Part shown: in pieces, positions 1 through 4,677 of the stretch | Numbering within the stretch: the first letter of the stretch is position 1 | Layout of the letters: the number at the start of each line of letters is the position of its first letter | Source of the DNA: Prevotella sp. | Lineage (GTDB): Bacteria; Bacteroidota; Bacteroidia; Bacteroidales; Bacteroidaceae | Direction: 5' to 3' | Assembly: GCA_021636625.1 (NCBI GenBank) | Contig: JAJWLX010000090.1 | Span: 1 to 9,702 of the forward strand | DNA: 9,702 bases | Translations under genes and position numbers: made by a program | Notes under the pieces: model-generated | The model's database searches: none | What the model was told of the DNA's origin: nothing | The model's input: only the letters and a program-made list of their open reading frames with translations

Positions 1-5
1 ACATC

Positions 6-497
6 ATGGCAGAACATCTTATTATAAAAGGAGAAACGAAGGAGGAACTTTACGCTACCCTCCTCCCACAGATCAAGTCGCTCATAGAGGGCGAAAACGA
101 CATCATCGCCAATATGGCGAATATTTCAGCGTGCATCATGGACACCTTCCGCTTTTGGTGGGTAGGCTTCTACAGGGTCATCGATGGAACCCTTGTGCTG
201 GGTCCTTTCCAGGGACCGCTGGCCTGCACCCGCATCAAACGGGGTAAGGGAGTTTGCGGAACGGCTTGGGACAAAGCGGAAACCATCGTGGTAGAAGATG
301 TAGAGAAATTTCCAGGTCACATTGCCTGCAGCAGCGCCTCCCGTTCAGAGATTGTTGTACCCGTTATCCGAAACGGTGAGGTGATTGCCGTACTGGATAT
401 TGACAGTGAACACCTCGATACCTTTGATGACATTGACAAGGAATGGCTGGAGAAAGTGGCAGAATTATTTGCCGCCAAAGCGCCAGCCCAAGCCTAG
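6..497 (+). CDS. Free methionine-(R)-sulfoxide reductase (GAF-domain fRMsr)
   Basis: A 163-residue single GAF-domain protein, the usual length for fRMsr (E. coli YebR/MsrC type). These cytoplasmic enzymes reduce free methionine-R-sulfoxide to methionine using a cysteine relay recharged by thioredoxin. The three family cysteines are present: C74 in GPLACTRI, C84 in GVCGTAW and C108 in FPGHIACSSASRSE. They are followed by the SEIVVPV..NGEVIAVLDIDS strand that closes the GAF pocket. The aromatic FWWVGFYR segment (about residues 50-57) also fits the family. The ATG at 6 gives a normal family N-terminus; the promoter lies outside the window. The 3' end overlaps the convergent outer membrane protein gene by 33 bp. 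Family assignment is firm from motifs; activity is inferred from the family. Confidence 0.93.
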   Translation: MAEHLIIKGETKEELYATLLPQIKSLIEGENDIIANMANISACIMDTFRFWWVGFYRVIDGTLVLGPFQGPLACTRIKRGKGVCGTAWDKAETIVVEDVEKFPGHIACSSASRSEIVVPVIRNGEVIAVLDIDSEHLDTFDDIDKEWLEKVAELFAAKAPAQA

Positions 498-1616
498 CAT
501 CAGATTGTTAGGGGTCTTGAAATCCACCAGACTGTAGCCGATGTGCAGCATGGCACGTCGGCTCACATGAATCTTCAGGGCAAGCACCTCATATACTCCC
601 TTGAAGTCGTTGCGATTGCCAAGCAGATAGGTTCCCGCACCAAAGTTGATGCTGAAATAAGGCATGGCAAACTCGCCACGAGCCGAAAGCCCCAGACCAG
701 CCTGGGTACTAAACTTATGATTCACATCCTCGCCCCAAGGATCATTCTCCCTGCTAGCCGAACGGTCGTACACACCATCAAGCGAAGCACCCAAACTCAG
801 CCACGGGTTCAACCGGTACATCGGGTTGACATTGAAGCCCATCACGGCATACTTGCCATCCAGCAGATAGCTCGACACACCATCATGTGCTATACCCTGC
901 TTCCATGCGCCATACAATACCACATCCGTGTAAAGTCCACGCCTATCCGGCAGCTTCTCCCGCTCCACCTTCGGCACAGCCAATGGTTGTCGGTTGATGT
1001 AATAAGCCAGTCCCAATCTTATGCCACCCGTATTGAGTCCCATGTTAGGATAAGTGGTGTTGCCATTAGAGAAATGAGTCAGCGAAATACCGGCATTCAG
1101 GTCGAGATATTTCGAGAGCATCCACTTCATATACAAATCAACATCAATATATGCCGTAGCCTTTGAGCCAATCACCTTGTTTTCAGGATTGTTCAGCTCG
1201 TCATAGGCATTCCATCCGAACGCCATACCCAAGTTCCACTCATAGTTGAGCGACACCCTGCGGGATAGTTTCACAATCGGTGCCCCCTGAAACAGATACA
1301 CAGATATCGGGTTTGCCAGCCACTGGTTAAACTCATGTCTAGCCAGACCCACACCCTGATATACCCCCTGATAGATGGAGCCAGGTCTCACCTCCTCCTT
1401 ATTCATGAAGGCATACTTCAGCGTAAAAGTCATGTCGTGATTCATCGTCCGGGCCTCATCGTTCCCCCCACGCAGAAACTCGTTGGTATGGAAGATGGTA
1501 GATGGCACCGCATCCAGTGCAATGCGGTGTATAGTCTTGCAGCTATCCTCCTGCGAGGAGGCAGGCAACGCCATGGCAGCAAGCATGGATATAACCAATA
1601 AACTTAGTTTCATCAT
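465..1616 (-). CDS. PagL / acyloxyacyl-hydrolase-like outer membrane beta-barrel protein
   Basis: A 383-residue exported protein. The reading frame is open to 1697, but the ATG at 1616 is preferred because it places a signal peptide at the N-terminus (MMKLSLLVISMLAAMALPASSQ). The first half (to about residue 205) resembles lipid A 3-O-deacylase/acyloxyacyl hydrolase: alternating aromatic strands ending in LTHFSNGNTTYPNMGLN, matching the PagL signature with His181 and Ser183 in the catalytic positions. The Glu of Pseudomonas PagL is replaced here by Asn195. The second half (about 215-383) is another series of amphipathic strands ending in a C-terminal aromatic/Gly pattern (LGLGWRF), without a clear catalytic motif. 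It probably sits in the outer membrane and may act on lipid A acyl chains, but the changed residue leaves activity open. Only 26 bp separate it from the 76-residue gene upstream and no consensus promoter is visible between them, so read-through is possible. Confidence 0.75.
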   Translation of the reverse strand: MMKLSLLVISMLAAMALPASSQEDSCKTIHRIALDAVPSTIFHTNEFLRGGNDEARTMNHDMTFTLKYAFMNKEEVRPGSIYQGVYQGVGLARHEFNQWLANPISVYLFQGAPIVKLSRRVSLNYEWNLGMAFGWNAYDELNNPENKVIGSKATAYIDVDLYMKWMLSKYLDLNAGISLTHFSNGNTTYPNMGLNTGGIRLGLAYYINRQPLAVPKVEREKLPDRRGLYTDVVLYGAWKQGIAHDGVSSYLLDGKYAVMGFNVNPMYRLNPWLSLGASLDGVYDRSASRENDPWGEDVNHKFSTQAGLGLSARGEFAMPYFSINFGAGTYLLGNRNDFKGVYEVLALKIHVSRRAMLHIGYSLVDFKTPNNLMLGLGWRFGGK

Positions 1617-1642
1617 TCTTTCCAACACTCCACTATTAATCA

Positions 1643-1873
1643 TTAAGAATGTTTCTCTCTCCAAACCTCCTCTGCTAAATATTTTTCGCTTCGACAATGC
1701 AGGTCGGCAACCCCCTCCTCCATCAATTGTATCGTTTCTGAATTATAAAACATATCCATCGCATCATCTAATGATACGTTATACATCTCACTAATTTCAG
1801 ATATAATTCTAGCGAACTTTGCCTCCAGTATAGCATGCCAACCTTCATCATGCAAGATTATATTGTTTGTCAT
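1643..1873 (-). CDS. Small acidic helical protein, last gene of the DUF3990 cassette
   Basis: A 76-residue protein without signal peptide or membrane segment. It is predicted to be mostly helical, with many acidic residues (SEISEMY, SLDDAMDMFY). Its ATG lies inside the stop codon of the DUF3990 gene (ATGA, 1870-1873), so it is probably translationally coupled. Residues 56-70 (ADLHCRSEKYLAEEV) match the C-terminal motif of the DUF3791 protein two genes upstream (DVLHTFSKEYLMEDL) with identical spacing, and the preceding helix also aligns with one gap. It may therefore be a diverged DUF3791-like protein. Proteins of this size beside DUF3990 are common in Bacteroidota and Firmicutes genomes, to my recollection; their function is not known to me. 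A partner or antidote role is inference from position only. Confidence 0.8.
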   Translation of the reverse strand: MTNNIILHDEGWHAILEAKFARIISEISEMYNVSLDDAMDMFYNSETIQLMEEGVADLHCRSEKYLAEEVWREKHS

Positions 1874-2346
1874 AATCTTATACTTTCGTTAAATACTAAA
1901 CAATTATCTAATAATTTCTGAGAACGAACACATAGTTGATTATTAGGAATTTCGAAGAAGAGTCGACGCAAAGCTTCTTCCTTTGTTATATCTCCAGCAA
2001 AAAACAAGTCAACAGTACGAAACACCTTATCATTAGCAATACCACCAAGAACAACGTCATAATTACCAACAACATTTCCTTTTCGGCATGCAACAACAAA
2101 ATCCAACCATTCCTCATCATATTTTTCAAACTCTTTCAGAGCATATGAAGAGTTCACAAGCTGTTCGTCCAATTCATAAACATTGAGCCAAGCTTCTTTT
2201 CCTCTGCGAAGGAAGCGTTGAGCATACTTAATCGCTTGCTCTCGCAAAGTCGTAATATAAAAGCCCTGACCAAAATCCAAGAACTTACGTGAGTGAAAAA
2301 CATCAGGATGCTCTACCCTCACCATTGAAGCATGATAAACTCTCAT
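1870..2346 (-). CDS. DUF3990 protein, ADP-ribosyltransferase-like fold (candidate toxin/effector)
   Basis: A 158-residue cytoplasmic protein with the DUF3990 pattern: an N-terminal YHAS (Y4-H5), then SRKFLDFGQGFYITT (19-33), REQA (35-38), YDVVLGGIANDKV (96-108) and IPNNQLCVRS (133-142). I recall DUF3990 as related to the ADP-ribosyltransferase superfamily. In that reading YH would be motif 1, GFYIT motif 2, and the NNQ segment would sit where many transferases carry their catalytic Glu, here Gln137. Both ends overlap neighbours by the ATGA junction (2343-2346 and 1870-1873), so it is the middle of a coupled trio behind a HigA-like regulator. The context suggests a toxin or regulatory modifier controlled by the adjacent small proteins. 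Family call is good; catalytic activity, target and toxicity are inferred. Confidence 0.82.
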   Translation of the reverse strand: MRVYHASMVRVEHPDVFHSRKFLDFGQGFYITTLREQAIKYAQRFLRRGKEAWLNVYELDEQLVNSSYALKEFEKYDEEWLDFVVACRKGNVVGNYDVVLGGIANDKVFRTVDLFFAGDITKEEALRRLFFEIPNNQLCVRSQKLLDNCLVFNESIRL

Positions 2347-2561
2347 GGGGCTAGCACTCCTTTCTCTTTCATGAAATCAACAAGATCTTCCATCAGATAC
2401 TCCTTGCTAAAAGTATGGAGCACATCATAGCTTGGGATAATATAATCAGTAAGTATACCAGAAGTCTTTAGACGCTGATATACATCACGAGCATTCAATC
2501 CCAATCTGCGAGATAAGTTGCCTATGCAATATGTTACAAAATCAATATTATCACTATTCAT
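2343..2561 (-). CDS. DUF3791 protein (small partner of DUF3990)
   Basis: A 72-residue protein fitting DUF3791: an N-terminal DFVTYCIGNLSRRLGL helix (7-22), a KTSGILTDYI turn (32-41) and the hallmark YDVLH (45-49) followed by S..YLMEDL (52-60). It has no membrane segment. DUF3791 genes are repeatedly found next to DUF3990 genes, from my recollection of annotated genomes; the biochemical role is not known to me. It begins 13 bp after the HigA-like gene and ends in an ATGA overlap with DUF3990, so the two are likely made together. A neutralising or targeting partner for the DUF3990 protein is a reasonable inference from this arrangement, not something the sequence shows. Confidence 0.85.
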   Translation of the reverse strand: MNSDNIDFVTYCIGNLSRRLGLNARDVYQRLKTSGILTDYIIPSYDVLHTFSKEYLMEDLVDFMKEKGVLAP

Positions 2562-2574
2562 AACTTCAGCTTTT

Positions 2575-2919
2575 TTACAAGGCTACTGCCACCCTCCTTA
2601 CCTTAGCCAATCTAGCCATAAAAGTAGTAGCACTTTTTGTAGATTGCAGATTATATCTCATCTGCATTTTCAACAAAGGCTCAGCATTCACTCCAAGTGC
2701 AGCCTCAAAGAGCAAAGCTGTTTTTTCCGTCACAGGGCGACGTGCATTCAGAATTTCGTTCAGAGCAGAATAGGCAATACCCATTTCCTCAGCCAACTGT
2801 CGCTGAGAAATTCCACGATATTCTATCTCATCCTTCAGAACATCTCCAGGATGCGTAGGAAAAGCCGGAGTCATATCGTTTGCCCGCATTTCCTTTATTG
2901 TTTTTTTATCGTTGCTCAT
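2575..2919 (-). CDS. HigA-family XRE antitoxin/transcriptional regulator
   Basis: A 114-residue helix-turn-helix protein of the HigA/VapI addiction-module type. Features are PTHPGDVLKDEIEYRGIS (21-38), typical of HigA antitoxins, then the HTH (SQRQLAEEMGIAYSALNEILNARR, 38-61) and a helical dimerisation tail (VTEKTALLFEAALGV). The frame is open to 3009, but that extension would start upstream of the promoter found at 2950-2981. The ATG at 2919 is therefore used; ATGs at 2889 and 2874 are shorter alternatives. No HigB RNase gene is adjacent. Instead the gene heads an operon with DUF3791, DUF3990 and a 76-residue protein. It probably represses its own operon through the palindrome over the -33 box. 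Whether it also neutralises the DUF3990 protein is unknown. Confidence 0.88.
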   Translation of the reverse strand: MSNDKKTIKEMRANDMTPAFPTHPGDVLKDEIEYRGISQRQLAEEMGIAYSALNEILNARRPVTEKTALLFEAALGVNAEPLLKMQMRYNLQSTKSATTFMARLAKVRRVAVAL

Positions 2920-2949
2920 AACTACATTATTTATAATAGTTTGATGTTG

Positions 2950-2981
2950 CAAAGATAATATATAAATTCGATATTCACAAA
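2950..2981 (-). promoter_or_regulatory. Bacteroidota-type promoter of the HigA-DUF3791-DUF3990 operon
   Basis: Read on the minus strand: -33 box TTTG (plus 2978-2981), a 20-bp spacer, and -7 box TATCTTTG (plus 2950-2957), an exact match to TTTG-N19-21-TAnnTTTG. It lies about 30 bp before the HigA ATG at 2919 and sets that start as the plausible one. Confidence 0.8.
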
Positions 2982-2990
2982 TTTTGTGAA
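2974..2990. promoter_or_regulatory. 17-bp palindromic operator, likely HigA binding site
   Basis: TTCACAAATTTTGTGAA is a perfect inverted repeat of 8-bp arms around one central base. It contains the -33 TTTG of the operon promoter, so a bound repressor would block the RNA polymerase sigma factor. HigA-type antitoxins bind such palindromes at their own promoters; assignment to this HigA is inference from position. Possible extra half-sites are TTGTGA at 3016-3021 and TCACAA at 3093-3098. Confidence 0.65.
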
Positions 2991-3009
2991 GGAAACTTTT
3001 GCTAAACAA

Positions 3010-3495
3010 CTATAATTGTGATTATCTATGTTAAAAATTATAAGATCTGATTACTTCCCGACTTGCAACTCTGCTCTTTTTCATAAAATATGTCACAATA
3101 TCTATTTTGCAAGTCTTTGTTTTCAAAATATTTAGGTTTGGTGACCTTCATCTGATGAATCCCACCAACTTTTCGATTCTACCAAGCATAAACTAGAAGA
3201 AACGGTGAAGGCTACTGATAAGCCTCACCGTTTGTTACTTTATTTCGTTGCTCTAACGAATATATAACATTACCTAGTTTTATAAAGCCCAAAGCAGCTA
3301 CAACAAGACATTAAATCTCACAGGCTCCTCGCCTGTACGTAATTTGTACGTTTTCATAAAGCATCTTCTGCATCTTATCAACATAAGTTTTTTCTACAAA
3401 AAAGTCTCATAGTCTCATTTTCTTCCTCAAAACACCAGTTATCTTTCTGATGATTAACAACTTAACATCAATGACACTTCTTGAAAAATGCGGCA
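3010..3495. other. Non-coding AT-rich spacer with hairpins
   Basis: No convincing gene is seen on either strand here. The stretch holds three inverted repeats: 3138-3168 (TTGGTG/CACCAA outer and TTCAT/ATGAA inner stems), 3200-3233 (terminator-like, listed separately) and 3320-3336 (ACAGGC/GCCTGT with a 5-nt loop). The left arm of a fourth, at 3471-3506, falls at its end. It separates the HigA operon promoter from the repeat field downstream of the HU-wHTH gene. Confidence 0.6.
3200..3233. terminator. Candidate bidirectional terminator hairpin
   Basis: Arms AAACGGTGAAGGCT (3200-3213) and AGCCTCACCGTTT (3221-3233) pair as 8 bp, one bulged A, then 5 bp, around a 7-nt loop. On the minus strand the stem is followed by a pyrimidine run (TTTCTTCT), which would fit termination of the HU-wHTH transcript. 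On plus the following sequence is T-rich but interrupted. Termination is inferred from structure only. Confidence 0.5.
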
Positions 3496-3506
3496 AGAAG
3501 TATCAT
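3471..3506. repeat. Inverted repeat (13-bp arms)
   Basis: ATGACACTTCTTG (3471-3483) pairs with CAAGAAGTATCAT (3494-3506) with one mismatch, leaving a 10-nt loop AAAAATGCGG. The right arm runs into the first 22-bp periodic block, so the hairpin may mark the edge of the repeat field. Confidence 0.6.
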
Positions 3507-3539
3507 CAATGTATCATAGAAGTATCATCATATTATGGT
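3496..3539. repeat. 22-bp direct repeat, two copies
   Basis: AGAAGTATCATCA occurs at 3496-3508 and again at 3518-3530, exactly 22 bp apart, with ATGTATCAT between them. This is the first of three neighbouring blocks that share a 22-23 bp period but differ in sequence. Confidence 0.7.
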
Positions 3540-3540
3540 C

Positions 3541-3663
3541 GTACAACTAAAAGGTGTATAGTTGTACGACTATAAAGCTACGATTGTACAACTATAGGGT
3601 GTATAGTCGTACGACTAAACAGGTTATAACCGTACAACTAAAGGGGTTATAGTTGTACGATAA
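3541..3663. repeat. 23-bp iteron-like tandem array, six units
   Basis: The core GTACRACTA begins at 3541, 3564, 3586, 3609 and 3632, with a degenerate sixth (GTACGATAA) at 3655. Spacings are 23, 22, 23, 23 and 23. The second half of most units is a G-rich centre then TATAGTY, so unit junctions form palindromes such as TAGTCGTACGACTA (3604-3617, perfect) and a near-perfect one at 3557-3574. Direct repeats with internal dyads on a two-helical-turn period resemble iterons or operator arrays. The array lies in the 3' flank of the HU-wHTH gene. Too short a period and no spacers for CRISPR. Confidence 0.85.
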
Positions 3664-3669
3664 CAAGGG

Positions 3670-3711
3670 GTTGCCACTAGGCTCGACAGAGGTGCTGAGC
3701 CTAGTAGCAAC
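3670..3711. repeat. Strong 15-bp-arm hairpin inside the repeat field
   Basis: GTTGCCACTAGGCTC (3670-3684) pairs with GAGCCTAGTAGCAAC (3697-3711), with one C/A mismatch, around a 12-nt loop. There is no T-run on either side, so it is not a classical intrinsic terminator. It fills the gap between the 23-bp and 22-bp arrays, a distance of about three repeat periods (3655 to 3723). Confidence 0.75.
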
Positions 3712-3722
3712 AGTTGGGAAAA

Positions 3723-3831
3723 TACTTGATTGCACCCGAGAAGATACTTACTTCAACCCAAAAGGATGCTTACTTGCACCCCAAAAGATACTTACTTGAA
3801 CTCCAAAAGCCGTTTACTTCAACTTCCTATC
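3723..3831. repeat. 22-bp tandem array, five units
   Basis: Degenerate copies of ATACTTACTTSMACCC plus CAAAAG begin at 3723, 3745, 3767, 3789 and 3811, exactly 22 bp apart. The middle copies are best conserved; the first (TACTTGATTGCACCC) and last (GTTTACTTCAACT) are diverged. The array ends 1-2 bp before the stop codon of the HU-wHTH gene, so it would be the start of that gene's 3' untranslated region on the minus strand. Confidence 0.8.
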
Positions 3832-3832
3832 A

Positions 3833-4495
3833 TCATTCCTTCTTTCTCAAACGATAGATCGTAACAGGACCTTCTTTGGTAGCATACATTCTGGCTGCCG
3901 GTTCCTCACAGAGATCATTCAATACCTTATTGGCATGATAGCGGGTGACACCGAATTTGCGAATTATATCCTTCACCGTGATATATCCCTGCTGCTGGCA
4001 AATCTCCACAATGTCGGCAAACTCCTGATCCGCCTCCTTCGGAGCAAATTTCACATTCCAATACTGGCGACTACAACCGTTAGAACGACGTTTCAATCTT
4101 TCCAGGAATTCCTTCGTGGGCTGAATTTCCAAACCGCAGACAGCTACTTCGTTGGCAGGAATCAGGTCGCCCTCATAATAGGTCTTCTTCCATTCATTTC
4201 CCTCCTTATCCTTATGCTTCACCACGCCCAGTTTAGGCTTGACGATAAACATATCACCTACCCTCACCTCGTTGCCGTCAGCCAAGGCATAAAGCGTTTC
4301 ATCCTCCAGCGTTTCCAATGCAGAGATAAAGGAGGAAACATTCATCGCACAATGATCGCGAACACGTTTCTCCATCTTCTCCTGGTCAACGATATCCCGC
4401 TTCACAAACATCGGATGTATCTGATACTTACCGCTTTCGTCCTTCAAGGGCGTGCGATGCTCCAAATAATTGATTGAACCTGTTGCTCTTGCCAT
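3833..4495 (-). CDS. HU-HIG family DNA-binding protein with C-terminal winged helix
   Basis: A 220-residue protein. Residues about 7-120 match the Bacteroidota HU-related (HU-HIG) domain: INYLEHRTPLKDESGKYQIHP (8-28), a helical segment (CAMNVSSFISALETLEDETLYALADG, 49-74) and NEVRVGDMFIVKPKLG (75-90), where HU has its conserved GD.G.F turn. Unlike the roughly 120-150-residue HU-HIG proteins, it continues into a basic linker (LERLKRRSNG, 131-140) and a winged-helix-like domain (about 158-217: GYITVKDIIRKFGVTRYHANKVLNDL followed by a beta wing ending in TIYRLRKKE). It is probably a nucleoid-associated or sequence-specific DNA-binding regulator. It is monocistronic, with its own promoter, and flanked on both sides by tandem repeats that could be its targets. 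That link is inference. Confidence 0.8.
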   Translation of the reverse strand: MARATGSINYLEHRTPLKDESGKYQIHPMFVKRDIVDQEKMEKRVRDHCAMNVSSFISALETLEDETLYALADGNEVRVGDMFIVKPKLGVVKHKDKEGNEWKKTYYEGDLIPANEVAVCGLEIQPTKEFLERLKRRSNGCSRQYWNVKFAPKEADQEFADIVEICQQQGYITVKDIIRKFGVTRYHANKVLNDLCEEPAARMYATKEGPVTIYRLRKKE

Positions 4496-4529
4496 ATTCT
4501 TAGTTCTTTATTCTTTAAAAGATAATGCA

Positions 4530-4560
4530 CAAAGATACTGATTATTAACGAGATATGCAA
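4530..4560 (-). promoter_or_regulatory. Promoter of the HU-wHTH gene
   Basis: On the minus strand, -7 box TATCTTTG (plus 4530-4537) is preceded by a 20-bp spacer and TTG (plus 4558-4560), fitting the Bacteroidota consensus with an imperfect -33 (ATTG). It is 35 bp before the ATG at 4495. The 33-bp repeats begin about 20 bp upstream of the -33 box, a good place for an activator or repressor. Confidence 0.7.
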
Positions 4561-4580
4561 TTATTTTATGTTAACTTTGC

Positions 4581-4665
4581 TAAAAGATAGAGTTATAAAG
4601 GAGAGTTTCGTGATAAAAGATAGAGTTATAAAGGCATGTTTTATGATAAAAGATAGAGTTATAAA
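4581..4665. repeat. 33-bp tandem repeat, three copies
   Basis: TAAAAGATAGAGTTATAAA is repeated without change at 4581-4599, 4614-4632 and 4647-4665, exactly 33 bp apart. The 14 bp between cores (GGAGAGTTTCGTGA, then GGCATGTTTTATGA) are only partly conserved. The array fills the space between the stop codon of the AAA/PD-(D/E)XK gene and the HU-wHTH promoter. Confidence 0.9.
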
Positions 4666-4677
4666 CCCTATCTTTTA
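4647..4677 (-). terminator. Stop-codon-overlapping hairpin, candidate terminator
   Basis: The third 33-bp repeat (TAAAAGATAG at 4647-4656) is complementary to CTATCTTTTA at 4668-4677, which contains the TAA stop of the AAA/PD-(D/E)XK gene. In the minus-strand RNA the stem is 10 bp, then a G-U pair, then 3 bp, closed by a 3-nt loop. The 3' arm ends in CUUUUA. It is AT-rich, so its strength as a terminator is uncertain. Confidence 0.5.

Noticed and set aside
543..1166. Long plus-strand open frame opposite the outer membrane protein gene
   Set aside because: Translation is rich in His, Arg and Gln with no domain pattern; it is the antisense of a gene with a clear signal peptide and PagL motif. 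Shorter frames at 1335-1601 and 1483-1794 are rejected for the same reason.
1617..1697. N-terminal extension of the outer membrane protein gene to 1697
   Set aside because: It would put 27 charged residues before a good signal peptide and overlap the 76-residue gene; the ATG at 1616 fits an exported protein.
2920..3009. Longer HigA start at 3009
   Set aside because: The exact promoter at 2950-2981 and the palindrome lie inside this extension, so it would not be transcribed from that promoter; HigA homology starts after the ATG at 2919.
2575..3009. Classical HigBA toxin-antitoxin pair
   Set aside because: No HigB-type RNase frame is present on either side of the HigA-like gene; the partner genes are DUF3791 and DUF3990.
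3496..3831. CRISPR array
   Set aside because: The period is 22-23 bp with no unique spacers of usual length, the repeat motif changes along the field, and no cas gene is present.
3935..4477. Plus-strand open frame of 180 codons opposite the HU-wHTH gene
   Set aside because: Antisense shadow without recognisable features; the minus frame has clear HU-HIG and winged-helix patterns plus a promoter. The plus frames at 4732-5115 and 5875-6381 opposite the AAA gene are likewise shadows.
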